Assembly (NCBI GenBank): GCA_028564675.1
Contig: JAOVVO010000048.1
Coordinates: 163,115-227,114, forward strand
Reading direction: 5' to 3'
Origin: Onchocerca lupi
Lineage: Eukaryota > Nematoda > Chromadorea > Rhabditida > Onchocercidae
DNA: 64,000 nt
The translations under genes were made by a program, and so were the position numbers. Shown piece by piece: positions 1 to 14,300 of this stretch. A model generated the notes under the pieces. That model was not told where the DNA came from. It searched no databases and saw only the letters and a list, made by a program, of their open reading frames with translations. Positions within the stretch are counted from its first letter, which is position 1, and each line of letters opens with the position of its first letter.

Positions 1-310
1 TACTTTTATGGCTTTTACGATTTAACTCATAAAACTCATAAGGAATAAAAGTACAAAAAAATTTTTTTATAACTTGGTAAACTATTTGATTGGTAATTAT
101 GTGCTGATAATTCGATTAAATACAGGTGAAGTGAAAAATTAAAATTTTAGATTTTAATAGCAAAAAAAAAAAAAAATTAGAATGACAAGCGATAAAATTT
201 TGGCAAATTTACAGCAATATTTTCAAGTGAAAAGAAAAATTTATATGAGAAACAAATACTAATGTGTAATTTGATGATATTTATTTTGTTTGACAATAAA
301 TTGTTTACAG
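1..310. other. Intronic or upstream AT-rich sequence
   Basis: No coding exon could be recognised here. The stretch lies directly upstream of the first visible exon of the GT92 gene, which starts after an AG at 309-310 in the middle of a codon. It is therefore most simply the 3' part of an intron of that gene. It contains A and T runs and several stops in every frame. Confidence 0.5.
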
Positions 311-3300
311 TTTAAGAAATTTTCCAGGATTGGTCATTCTGCGACATTGGCCTAAATGGCCTATATTATCTGATAAAAATCCAAACGGTTTAGTTTTATC
401 ACGAGGTAAAATTTTTGTTTCATTTCAATTAAAAATGCTTCAAAAAAATAGTAAACAGATTTTATAAAATTGATGCATTTTAATTTTTAAATAAATAAAG
501 TTTTCGAAAAAAAATTGAAATTCACTGATTTAAGTATTTAAGTTTTTTACTCCAGGAATTGAAGAATCTCATGTAAATTGTTTATTTTTTGTCAAGCCAT
601 GGGCTGAAATGGTGGCATTCACTGATTTGGATGATATTTTAATTCCAACACAACCCATGAAAATTTATTCAACTGTTAATGTTGATATATTGCAGGTTAT
701 TGTTTGAAGAAATTGAAAAATGATATATTATAAATGTTGCGAATTTTTTGATTTTAATTAAATTTTATTTGCCTAAATTTGAATGACAAATAACTTTTTG
801 TTTAAAAATTTTCGCACATTATTTTATTGTTGCAATGAATATTAAAAATGAAATGAAATGAAAAATGACATATAAAAACAGCATTTACAAGAATTATTAC
901 TTCGAAATTGCAAATATCCAATATTGGAAATTTTTGAATGGCATGCTTTTTGATGGGAGAATTTTGTACGGATGAATTAAATTTGAATAATATATGATAT
1001 GCTTACATAAACAATGAAGATTTAATTAATTAAAATTTCAACTAAAACAATAAAACTGGCTCTAACTGAACAATTTATCGCCGTGTTTTAGTTAAATTAA
1101 AAAAATTTAGAGCATTAGTAAAAGTCATGTTGATAATTCAGACTATTTAATAATGTTAATTATTTCTTAATTTTATTTTAAAATTTTATGTTTTGAAGGA
1201 TCTTGCAAATGAGCATCCACAAGCTGGATCTTTTCTCTTTGAGCATCGTGATGTACGCATGGTACTACCTGAGGAAGAACAAATGTTACAGTTGGATAAA
1301 TTCAATTTCAATTTCTTGATTAATACAAACAGAAAAAAAGAATGCACTGTATGGCGGATGAAAACACGGGTCATCGCGAATGCAAGTGAGTTTCAGAATG
1401 CTTGTCATTTCTTAATTTGCTTAGTTGAAATTTAATTAGTTTCTGAATTTCTAAATTGTTTCGACTATCAAAAAATGATCTTTCACACAAAGTCGTAATT
1501 TTTATTTAAAAAACTTTGCTATGGTAGTTTAAATTAACAGTGAATTGATCAAACAAAAAAAAAAAACAAAACAAAATAATCTATCAAAAGTAAAAAATGA
1601 TTCTTAATTTGATTCAAAAAAAAAAAAAAAAATTTATCAGCATAATTTGTTTGTAGTGAAAATTAAATGGCAAATCTAAAACAAAAATCATTCCTTTTTT
1701 TTTTTTGTTTTCAAATAATTCAAAACAATAGCTTGCAATATACAACATAAGCCAATGTCGTCGATACGTCAAAAAAATTCGTGCGACGTATTTACGTATT
1801 GTATTGTTGTTTACTTGTAATAACATACATTTCTAGCTATTTTTTTTTTCGCATTATTTGAATATCAATATGTAATCACTACTCATTAATCATATGAATT
1901 CCTAGCAAATTGATTTAAAATTGAAACTTTATTAATTTCATGATTATTTCAGGTCGTGTCGATACTATTAATATGCACGAAAGCGGAATTAATCGCCTTG
2001 GATACGTACAAGTATGTTTGAGAGAGTTTACAGATTGAATAAAAAAATGATTGGTAACAACTTCTTGTCAATTTTTAATTTATAATTATCAATTTCATCA
2101 ATTTTCGATTCTTAATTTTTCAGTTTTATCAATTTTTAATTTAGAGTCACCAATTTTATTAATTTTTAAGACGTAAATTTAAAAGATTAGAATGAAACAA
2201 TTTTATAAAGGTCAGAAATGTTGACAGGTGCGAATTCCATGTCATCGAGCACATTTCTACCATATGAGGCATTCATTTCGGGAACAAACAGAAGGAAAAT
2301 CTTTGAATATGAGCAATTTAGTACGATTACTTAACAAGTAAGCATTCATTTTCTTCTAATTTAATTTTTCCAATTTTATTTTTCAAAAAGACTCGAATTT
2401 GTTAAAAATCCCTTGCGGAATTTATGACCTTTTAAAAGTTAGAAAGAAAGAAAACAAAACTGGCTATTGCTAATTGAGTTAGTTTGTTTAATGAAACGAA
2501 TGATGTAAAATAATTTAATGTAATTAGCATCACAATCTGTGATATCCGGTAAGTGAAGAAAAACGAGTGGGACAGCTAGCATAATTTCAGTGAAGCGGAT
2601 TTTACATTTTTCAACTTTCGGCTAAAGAGTAATTAATTTCGAAATTGAAAATTAATATTTTCAGGAATTTCAAACAACGTCTCCAAACAACACTTCGAAC
2701 CATCGCGAAGCAGTGGATGAATGGTTCTCTGAGTGAAACATTGGATGATTTTGATAAATGCGTGATTGAAATTAACAAGGAGCATTTTAAACGAAAAGTA
2801 TCACGTTGCATGACACCTCACGTTTGCTATCTCAAGTTGAGAAAGTTAGACTTCTTTTTTAAACCATCATTCATTCTAATATTAGTACTTCAAGCAGATT
2901 TTATAGCATGCAAGTCGAATTTTCACAAGTTCCCTAACTTTCCAGATAATATTTTTACTCTATTATGAAAGAATTCTGGAAAATCAATAATCAAAAAAAT
3001 TGACTGACGTCAACATTTTCCAGATTGCTTAGCTTTTTGCTACTTACGAGACATTTCCGATGTTTTAAATAGATTTAAAGTAAATTAATTAAGTTAGATA
3101 GAAATTTGAATTAAAGGACAAAATAATTTGCTTCGTAAATATTGCATCCTACCAGATCTTTATGTAAAAATAATTTAATTGTTCATTTATTTCTTTTCTA
3201 TCGTTTTCTTATTTTATTTAATTGCATCACTTCAATTATTAATCGATTCTTTTCTATGAGAATAGCAAAAAATGAATACTTTTTAGTGAAGTTAATTGTC

Positions 3301-3446
3301 TAGCATCAATTGGAAATTATGAATTTGCCCATATATCCGGTGATTTCATCCTTCGATTAATGGATGCTCGATTTATGGACAGTGATAAGAATTGTGATGC
3401 ACCAATTTCAAAAGTTGTTAAAGGCAATCATTTTTATGCTCCTTGA
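311..3446 (+). CDS. GT92 (DUF23) family glycosyltransferase, 3' part
   Basis: Seven exons join in consistent phase: 311-405, 556-695, 1199-1385, 1953-2011, 2228-2337, 2665-2844 and 3287-3446 (TGA at 3444-3446). The first exon starts mid-codon, so the 5' end lies outside the window. The predicted protein has the GT92 block VKPWAEMVAFTDLDDILIP in exon 2. Its LDD is the DXD-like metal and sugar-nucleotide site of the family. A conserved CHRAHFYHMRHSF segment follows in exon 5 and a Cys-containing tail ends in NHFYAP. Family knowledge: nematode GT92 proteins are Golgi type II membrane enzymes, the best known being a galactosyltransferase acting on core fucose of N-glycans. Donor and acceptor sugar here are unknown. 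The signal anchor is not in view. The exon 6 donor is ambiguous between GT at 2836 and at 2845, which changes three residues. The family call is strong and the exon borders are inferred. Confidence 0.82.
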
Positions 3447-5386
3447 TTTCGCATAAAAATTGTAATAAGAATGAGGTATGAATTGCAATCTATTTTGATC
3501 AGTATTGTTGTGATTAAATTATTTTATAATTATAATAGAATTTTAAACGTAGAATCTCAAACACATTGAAATTAGGAAATCAATAGAAGCCAAAACAATT
3601 AATTTAGCTTTTTGAGACACTGCATAGAAAATGTGCATTCTTCATAACCGTATAAATTTAAAAATTAATCCAGGATTTATAAACCTGCAGCAGAAATAAA
3701 ATTTTCTTTACAATAATTTGTGCTATAATTTGCAAAAATTTATTGCATAATATGTAAACAGTATACTTTGCAATGAGTAGAGTATAAAACTAATACAGTA
3801 TGAAACTTGAAAACTACAGTATAATATGTAAATCGGAATGAACGATTTGATGAAATTATTTTTTCCAACAGTCATCAATTTTCGCTATCCTCCTACCTAA
3901 TCTTTATTAAGATTCATTTTGAATTAAGCGTTCAACTTGTATTGTCATAAAACAAACATTATTTAGCTATGCATAGGCAAAATTAGTTTAAATTAAACAA
4001 AATTGTTAAATTTGTCTTTTTTTAAGAATTTCATTTTATCTTGTTTTAAGTTATAATTTCAATTTGTTTACTAAACTCTTTCACAATTGAATAATTTTAA
4101 TATTTGCTAATGTATTTGCCCACTTGCAATTCTAAAAAGGCATCATTATTTCCGTAATTTAACAATTTTATTTAATAAACATATCGTGGTAATTTATAAT
4201 CATTATAAGAATAAACATATCGTGGTAATTTATGATCATTATAATAAACATATCGTGGTAATTTATAATCATTATAATATCTGAATTCGAATACTTTAAA
4301 ACCGATAAATCGAGGAAATAGACAACAGGGATAACTTATTTGTATATAAATATGCTTTGATGAAGATTTGCATGATGATGGCTTGTCTATGAATTATTTT
4401 TGCCAACTATAGAAGGATAAATTTGTGAATTGGATGTATAAAATGAGGGATAAAGAAGAGAAAAGAAATAAAAGAGCCTGAAAGAATGGATTAGTTTGGA
4501 GCCAAGGAAGGATGGAAGCTTGGACAACAAATATCACTAAAATTATAAAGTGATTAAAGCCTTATTTCTTTTTTTTATGCCGAATATATACTCTTTCACT
4601 TCCTTTGCAGTAATGTTCTAGGAGTTTTTGAAAGGCCCAGCTGGCCTTGGCTAAACAGTCTAACATTATGCCACATTTTCACCACTTATAATTTTTTCCT
4701 CACTAAAATACACAAATAAATACGCTAAGCAATAGGAATGAAAAGAAGAAGTGAAAGCAAATACAAATGGCCTATGGCCTATGGGTGAAGAGATGGGACA
4801 GATTTATAAGATTTAAAGGCTTTTAAATTTTAGGGATAAAATTTGGAAGAGTTAGAATAGAGTGGTAATGCTTTTGCTTGTGGGATAACAAAAGCGAGAT
4901 GCTCAAATATCTAAGACTAATACTTGCTGGCCATACAGCATATCCTAAGCTTGGCCTATTGAAATGTGAGATAGCCAAGCCATGATTGCCATCCCTCATC
5001 ACTGATGCATGTGCCATGCGTTTTGCTTAAAACTAAAAACAGATAACGACAACAACCGCCTAGTCCCATATAACACGATAACCATCGAATCACATTTTTT
5101 TGTATTTCGTTCTTCTCATTCATTCGTTTCCATCAATTCTATCTGATTGTCTTCTTTTCAAATTTTTGTCTGATGTAAATTAAACATGAAAGCTATAAAC
5201 TTTGAATAGCTTAATTTCTTCTCAAATTCTGACAACCAAATTGTTAACATTCGTCATTTTCGGAAATATTTTTATCTGACGAAAAGTTTCGTTTCTTCTT
5301 CCTTCTTCTCGCACAAATTTTTCTATAAATTCGAATTATTTTGTCACTTAATTGATTCGGGGTGCGTATGTTCGCACCCATTGGAA
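3447..5386. other. Intergenic region with a short tandem repeat
   Basis: No exon fits splice signals and phase between the GT92 stop and the channel start codon. It holds the tandem repeat at 4174-4278. A stretch at 4620-5080 is less AT-rich and has short GGCC-containing motifs and a TGGCCTA doublet near 4768, but I see no terminal inverted repeats or coding frame in it. Confidence 0.6.
4174..4278. repeat. Three-copy tandem repeat, 33-36 bp unit
   Basis: Three adjacent copies of a unit containing AATAAACATATCGTGGTAAT followed by TTATAATCATTAT. Copy 1 starts at 4174. Copy 2 starts after an extra AAGA and has one A-to-G change (TATGATC). Copy 3 starts near 4243. There are no spacers of constant length, so it is not CRISPR-like. 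Confidence 0.9.
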
Positions 5387-8300
5387 ATGCACGACGAAAT
5401 TCGATCATGCTGCTTGCGAACAACAAAATTTCTAAAAAAGGTTTGCCATTAAAATACATAATTATTGAAAATTACAAAATTTCTATTGTTTATTTTTATC
5501 ATTCAATAATAAAATTATGCATGAAATAATATATTAAATGTGATTTTGGTCATCCAATAGATTGAAATAATAAAATATGTAAATTTAATTGAATTTTTTT
5601 ATTAGTAAGCTCAATGGTAGAACATTTCTTGCATGAAAAAAAATTTATTTCAAAAAGTAAATTTGGAATATTTTTTTTTTTCTTTGAAAATTTTGTCATG
5701 AGTCAGTGAAATAGGCGAAAATGAATTTTAGATTGATTCTTAAGGCTTTCATGAAAACTATTGAAACATCAAGAATTTTTGTATAAGTTTCCACTCGTAC
5801 ATTTAATTTAAAATAAAATTTGTAGTTCTAGATTTAATCTGAAACAAAATTCTTTTTTTTTCTCTAATTAAAATTAGAATTGGTAAAATTTCGTGAGAAA
5901 ATGATTTCAAATTTTTGTTTTAAACAAAAAGATTAAAAATTCATCAATTTATTATAGTTTTTTGGATTTACAATTTCACATATTGGATTGTGTGCATCAA
6001 TTGCTGCATACGCTGTTCTTGGAGCATTCATGTTTCGTGAAATCGAGTATCCAGAAGAATTGAAATTTCAGGGACATATAGAAAATGATACGTGGACGGC
6101 AAGTTTGTTAAAGCAGTCTTTTAATTTCCATTTGAACTTTTTTTATGCTTATTTTATTTTGGGAATTTTCTGTTCAAGAAGTTGTTAGAAACATAAATTC
6201 TGTTATAAATTAAATTCTTTTTTCTTTTTTTTTTAAGAAGTATTAATTAATTTGTTGCAGCATTTTTTTATGTGACTTTATAGTAAGAAAGAATGAAGCT
6301 ATTGTGATAAAGAAGAAATGTTTTTCTATCATTTCGAATTTAAATTTAATGATATCACTTTCTGAAAAAAAAAATTCCATTCCCAATTTAAATCATTATT
6401 GTGAATTTAATGAAAGATATGATATTGGTCATATGAAATAAAATGAAAGATTAACATTACGCAAGTATTTGCTATTTCAAAAAAATACTGAAAAACATGA
6501 AATAAAAGACTCATTTTTCATTTTTTGTAATTCCTCTGCTAATAGTCTCAAAGATTGCAACTTTAAATAAAGAAAACTAACATAATCTCTTTTATTCTTG
6601 TAATTCTCGTAACTGATAAATCATATCATCTTTGTTCTTGCAATTCTCGAAGGAATAAATCTTAACACTCTTCAAGAATAGTGAAATTGTAAGAGTTTTC
6701 GTAACTATTACCATAAATTTCATCTTTTTTGTTCTCGTAACTCTCTTAAGGAATAATTCTCATCATCCTTGCTCTAGTATTTCTTAAAATTCGTATCGAT
6801 ACTCATCCTTCTAATTTGCATAATAATTCTTATCTTATTTGTTCTCCTAATTTTCCTCATAATAAATCCACAATCAATCTCGAATAGTCTATAAATGATT
6901 ATATTTCTTAAGATTTTATTTCTTTCTTCTTATATATCAATTGTCCTCAGAAAAAAATTTGTGTTCCCACTTTCTTTATTTTAAAAAAGTGAAATTTTTT
7001 TATTTCTTTCATAATTTTTACAAAAGCAAATGCTATCATTGGCAAATTTTTTGCCGAAGTTTACTCACATTACCGGAAAATAAATTAGTCACCAATTTGT
7101 CATAACTTAAAAAATCTTTAATAATTTAAGCTTAAAATAGAATGTTTTTATTATGACTATATATATTTGCTGATGAGAATGTAATCATCACAATGGCTTT
7201 TATTTTCAAAAAAAGCATTTAATACATATTTTAAAATTTCAAATTTTCTTTCTAAGATTTAAAAACAAAGAGAACAGGAAATATTTATAAGCTCACAAAT
7301 CAAGATTTAATGATAATCTGCTGATAACCGGCATCATCATCATCTCCGGAAAAATTAGCCAGCGAATTTATTTTTTTCTATTTTTTCTTCTTTTTTTTTT
7401 CCAATAAAACATTGAGATTTTGTTAAGAACTATTATGAGTTGCAATCCTTTCTTTTTATTTTATGTTTTGTCATTATTTTAAGACTATTTCTTTTGTAAG
7501 TGCTATTGAACACTATATTTATTTTGGGTCAATAAAATATATTAATTTGTCAAATTCTAGCTAATATGTATTTTAAATTTTATCAGAAAGAATAAACTGT
7601 TGCAAAATTGAGAATAAATTCTTCAAATTGTTCAATTTTTATTCATTTTGACCGTTTAATTTTATTAAACTCTTCAAATCCCATTTTTATTATTAAATTT
7701 GACTGATGAAATTTTTGTTTTTGACTTCGTTTATTTGTTTTTTTTTTTCGATTCTTTTTTCATTTTGCCAATTTCAGTACTGTCTTTTCTTTCCAGGTAG
7801 TAAACGAGCTGTATAGATTCATTGATTCAAGCGATGTGATAGAAGAAGCGGAAGTGAAAAACAAAGCACATCAGTTGCTCAAAATTTTCGAATTACAACT
7901 TGTTAATGCTGTTAATTTTGAAGGTTTCAAATTTTGAATAATACAATCAAAATTAACTCTTAACTATAAATAGATTGGTTGTTAAATTGTTCATTCAATT
8001 TTTTAGGTTATGATGATAAGGATGTGATAACACCAAATTATCAGTGGACATTTTCTGGTGCTTTATTATTTTCAATAACTGTTTTTACAACTATCGGCAA
8101 GTTTTCTATATATGATTAAATATTGGTCATAATTTCGTTCTTGTTGCATTATTTAATTATTAAGAATTTTGAATATTAATTGTCTGAAAAAAATATTTCA
8201 TTCTTACCACAAAAATTTTCTAATCAAAAAAAAAAAAAAAGAATATGAAATAATAAAATGAAAGGTTTAATTATTCTTCGCATAAATTGACTTGATTCAC

Positions 8301-11300
8301 ATAAGTTTTGTTTAACTTTTAGCGGTCAGTGTGATTTAGCTACACAAAAATACGAAAATTTATTTGAACTGAAATGTCAAACTTCACTATTGTCATGGAT
8401 CATATTGCAGAGAAATTGACATAGATGACATATCATTCTCTTCTGACGCATATTTTTGTGGACGGAAAAAAAAAAAGAGAACATCAATATTTAGGAATGA
8501 AAAAATAAAAATGACGGTCGAAATCTTTCATAAAAGTCATTTGAAAAAAAGTCCAACTTTCTCGATCCAATTTATGCTTGCTCTTTAGTGAAATTTAAGA
8601 TTTTAAAACTATATAAAAGACTAAATATGACAGTTACGATCAACTTTGATTTAATAAATTTTCAGATTTTTCATCTAATTTTCATCTGATTGAATTATTA
8701 TTTAGACGAAAACATTGAACATAACTTTTAGGGTATGGCCATATCTGCCCAAAAACACCTTTGGGACGTGGTATGACAATGCTTTATGCAATGATTGGTA
8801 TACCTCTCATGCTGCTCTGTTTGGCAAATATTGCCGAAAGCCTTGCTCAAGTAATATTAATTACAATTATCATAAATTAGTAGAATCAATCATAAAATGC
8901 TATCTTTTTCTTCTCTTTCTCATATTTTATTCAAATAAAATTATCTTGACTAGATGTTTTAAAAAAAAAAATAAATTACTAATATTTTGTCTTCTATTTT
9001 ATTAGCCTATTTTATTTTTTAAACCAATTTGATTTTTTCATTTCAATCCAGATTTTTTCTCTTTTTATAATCTTTACTTATCTTTTTTAGGCTTGAATTT
9101 TGCTTTAAAATTGATTCAAAAAAGAAAAAAAAATAAAAAGACCCAGATGATTTTTTTTATCGCTTATTTTAATCTCCTCTTACTAAGAATTTAAAATTAT
9201 TCTTGATTTATTTCCTTTTTACCTGAAATCATATATAAATTGATATAAAAGTTTGAGATCAAAATAATCTATATATATTTGAATAATTTTTTGCTTTTTA
9301 AATGATCTTAATCATATATAATTAATATAAAATATTCATTATGATAAAACATTCAATTAGATATAAGAAGATCTATAGTTTTTTATCATTTCTTTTAGTT
9401 GGAAATGATAATTTAAAACATAGTTAATTTATTTGGAAGTAATTAATTTTCAGATAATATAATAATGTAATTCCATTTTATTTTTTCAATATGGTTTTGT
9501 TGCATGCCTACTTTTTTTTTATTCTATTCTATATTTCAATCAGATTTTTAAATGATTAATAATTATGTAAAATTAATGGAAAGGATGTCTTTGGATGGTA
9601 GGAAAGTTTAAATGAAATTTTAATTTCAATATTGTTAGTTTAAGCTATCCATTGCCAAATTTATATCATTTAATTCATCTATTATTTGTAATCGGCAAAC
9701 GATTTAAAGGAAAAAATTTTGTCAAATAATAATGAAGAATTTGAAGCGAAAGCATGGTAGAATAAGATTTACTCGGTTGTAATTCTCTGAAATCAATTCT
9801 ATAATGATCATGATTATTTGAAATGATCATCTTAGGATGTTGGTGAGAAAAGAATCTTCGTTTACGTTATAAGATAGAATAACGTCAGATAATACTAGGA
9901 CAGCAGTTGATCGCTTGGTTGTAGTAGAGATGAATTGAATGTAAGTATGTTGGACTGAATTGGAAGATATTGATTGTTGTGTGAGTTGAGTGATTGCTGA
10001 ATTGATTGACTGATTAATCAATAATAGAAGCTCCTTTTTATATCCGCAATCTTTGATCTTGTAGTAGGCGATGATTTACACATTTGAGAGAATTAACATG
10101 ATTTATAACATTTCATACAATGCACACAAGCTTCAGCAGATCTGAAGATGAGGAGGAAACAAAGGCTCTTGTATCAGACTGAAGGATAAGTAAGAATGGA
10201 TAAATGACTTTGATTTGACTGAGAAGTATTACAAATTTCTATTATAAGCACATTTGATTATTTTATCATATTCATAATATAAAATATCTCGTTTTACCGA
10301 CACGTGGTGACTATCAAAGATGATATTGGTTCATAATTATTGAAAGACTTCTCACTGCCCAGATATCATAATCGTATTTCGCATTATTAATATTTGTTAT
10401 AGGTGTTTACATTTGTGTATTTCAAAGTTTGCTGTGCATATTGTCGATGGCAACAAAATCGTCGTCGTATCCATCGTTCAGCAATCAGTTTTCGCTATCA
10501 TCCTAATGCACCCGTAAATGCTCGAAGAGGTGAATTTTTTGAATTTTTTTTTTTTGTGGATTTCTTTCTTTATTTAATTTACATTTTTCAACTTAATACA
10601 ATAATTTTTCATAAATTTATTTTTAAAATTTAATTTTAAAACAGAGAAATTCTTTTTTTCTTCATTTTATAAAATTAAAAATTATTAATTTTATTGTATA
10701 ATGGATGGAGAATTTTGTTGCATCAATCTGACAATACTTGTAAATTCCAATTTTCTTACAATTTTTTTTTTTTTTTTTTTAATTTTGATTTGAAGGATTT
10801 CAAATCTCTTTACTTAAAATCTATTTATCGGAAATGCTTAATGTAATAAATTCTGGTTCTTCTTATCCAGTTCAAAACAGCAAAAATTCATTTCTTATTA
10901 AAATTAAATCAATTTTTTGTTCGAATTGAAACACTGCTGATATTCTATAAGGTTAAAAATAATTAATTAAAATAATGTCAGTCATTTCAACGATTAATAA
11001 TGATCAAAATGTTTATTAAGTTTCTAGTTCCACCAAATCGCTATGGTCAGCGTTATACAGGAATACGTCGACATGGAAGTTTAACGCGAATGCATGGAAT
11101 ACGTACGAAGAATACTTTCAGCGATACGAAAAGTATTCGTAGCGTAAAAAGTCTTAATAACAAATCTGACACAACTTCATTACCAGGAAAAAAAAATTTC
11201 ATTTCTCACAATATTCGTACAACACGTGATATTAATCAGAAGTAAGTTTCTTTCTTAAAGATTCATCAAAAAAAAAAAAAATGTGCGTAAAAGTTATTAT

Positions 11301-14300
11301 TTATAAGTGTTTCGAAATTCTATTTCTTTTCTTATTTAATTAAAGAAGTTTTTAATTTCAATAGAATTTTATTTGAAGCTCATTTGGGAATTTAAAAAGA
11401 AAAATCATCAAATTATTTTTTTAACTATTCCTGAAAGAAAACTTGGAAAATAAATTTTTGACGTAAAAATTAAGATTTTAGATTGTCGTTCAGTTTATCA
11501 TTTCAGATTATCATTAGGATTGCCAGTTCAAAAACGTTCAAATGAAGTTCCAGTACGTGACTCTTCACTTCGTATGAATGGTGAATTTAGAAAAAAATAT
11601 GGTTCTAGTTTATCACCAAGACCTATTACTGAACGTCCATACGTCTATTCCAAAGGTATAATCATCCATGTTTCAAAAACGATCAAATTTATCAGAAGTG
11701 ATATTTTCACGCATTTGAAATATGGCATTTGAAATGCAGCTTAATACTAATTTAGAAATTTAAGTTATAACAGATGAATGATTACTTAATTCGCTACTTG
11801 ATGCAGATATTTTAAAATTCAAATAATGAAGCATTAATAGTTGGTAATTTTGTTAAAACATTGCACCTATAATTTTTGGCATCCAATAAATTCACTTATT
11901 TTATTAAATTTTGTTCGAATTATTTATCGATGTTGTTAAAATGAAAGCAGTAATATTATAGAAAAATATCCTTTTATTGCTCTTTTTTATCAGGCGAAAG
12001 AAATTTTTCTAAATATTTCTAAATTTATTATTAAAAAGTTTTTCAAAAAAATTTTAATTCTTTTATTCATCTGTTCATGCTTAAGAGGTAAAACTCATAG
12101 AAAAATCTCAGAAATTTCTGCACTAAATATTTGTCATTTTCTAATGATAGCTCAACTTATCATTGATTGATTTTTAATTAAATTATTATATTCATGAATA
12201 ATTTCATTTTATTTTCAGAAATAAAAAAAAATGAAAAATTTGAGTATTTTAAGGTGGTATACCAGCACGTTATCAAAATGGTGCTAAATCACGAGGTGCC
12301 TTCGTTGAACTTAAAACTTATGCAGGTGGTACTGTTGGAACGTCAACTAATTTACATCCTAATGTTACTGGCCATATTTCGGTGCCACAACTCAGGTTTA
12401 TCATCAAAAATTTTCGAGTTTCAATTACTCAAATTTCAATTATTCATCTTTCCCTTTTTATTCTTTCTAATAGCTTAATTCAACAATTCATGAAATATGA
12501 ATATATATCTAATATGGAAAAATATTAATCTGATTTTTATTTAAATGATATGATTAAGTATAGGAATTAATCAGTTTCTTATCTGTTCTTAGAAAATATG
12601 TATATAGCTCCAGTTATTAATTTAAAAAGTGTTAATTGATTGATATAAATAATCATTTACTCATTTATTATTGGTTCTTAATAGCGGTACATTATTATCA
12701 TTATTATTATTTATTATTATTGTTAGAGCCAAAGCTCGATTAAAGGAAGAAAAAGAAAAGGACATGTCAACAGTTACACCATCACGGAAAACCATTAAGT
12801 AAACTTTTGTTTCAGTCTACTTAACTCAGAAGATATAGCTTAGGATTATCTTAACCTTTAACCTTTAGGATTATTGAAATCGGTAGTAGTGTTAGTTTAA
12901 TTCTTGTGCTGATGATATTTACTATAGGTTACTGAATAGAAACTTTGAATTATCATCAGTTTAACTTTTTTTTTCTTTTTTTATCTCGAATAATTAAATT
13001 AGTGTATAACTGATGAATTCGTGATTTTTTAATAATACAATATCTTTTTTAACTAACTTAAAATTTTCAAATCTAATATTTAATATATTAAAAATTGTCT
13101 TGCGTTTCAAAATATTATTGGTTCATTTCTTTTACAGAATTACAAATCATCAAAAATGTTAACAAAAAATGATTAAACTTCAGCATCTTAATATTTTGAT
13201 GAATCATTAATCAAAATTAATTACTATTAGCAAATCATTTTTAATATCAAAGTTGAATTTTCAGTCGGTATATAAATAATGTGAACGGTAAAGAAAGCTA
13301 TTCGATAACTCTACCACAAATTACAGTCAATGATGGTGAAGAAAAGAAGGAAGAAATCAATCATAAGGTTATCTTAATCTTTTTATCATTTCTTCACAAA
13401 AAAAGAGAAAGAAAGTACGGGCATGATATTTGTTAACATCTTTTATCAAATATTATGGGGCATCCGTTAGCATGATATGAATCATGATTGATTTAAGAAT
13501 TATTTCTTAATTAGCTCTTAATTTAGAAAGCTCAAGTTCGAATTAATTCTTATTTTTAAATTCAATAATCTATTAATGTTTATCAGTGATATAATATATG
13601 CTATAAATTATTTATTTATTTTTTTTGGCTAATTTCACTCGTTAAATAAATTCTGACAGTGTTCAATTATTTCTTAATCTATTCCCTTATTAAAAAACTT
13701 TTGAAGTCAATAAAGTTTATTGTGGAAAAATATGAAATTTATTGACTAAATAATTTTTGGAACTTTTCAATCACCTCATATCTATTTCTTCATCAAAATT
13801 TAATATGTCAATAAATTTTGTTGCAGAAAAAAATAAACTTTTCTGCCAAATAAATTTGAAAACTTTCACAGAAAATTTTGTCAAAAATATCTGGTCGAAT
13901 AGAAGTAGATAGTTGATTGCAGGGAAGAATTTCTGACAATATTGAAGAAATAACTACTGCTGCAATTAAGGAACAAGAAGTGGAAAGTATCTTTTTGCCT
14001 CGTCATTTCAATTATTCATTAAATTTCATCCGAATGTTGTTGACTTTTATCTTTACGAAATTTCAACACCAATTTTTATAATCATTTTGCAATTTTAGTT
14101 TCTGGAATACTTAACCGATATTATTTATGGTATGATACCCGTGAGATTAATTTTACAACTGCTGTTAGAGGCATTATTTGAATAAATTTAGCTGGCCATT
14201 TAAATTGAAATATTTTCGTAGTATAAAGAAGTATTGTTAAGCATTCCAAAAATCAAAATTTAGTTTTTAATAAAAAATATTGAAATTTTATTTTACAAAT

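Noticed and set aside
4174..4278. CRISPR-like array
   Set aside because: Units are directly adjacent without unique spacers, and the sequence is eukaryotic.
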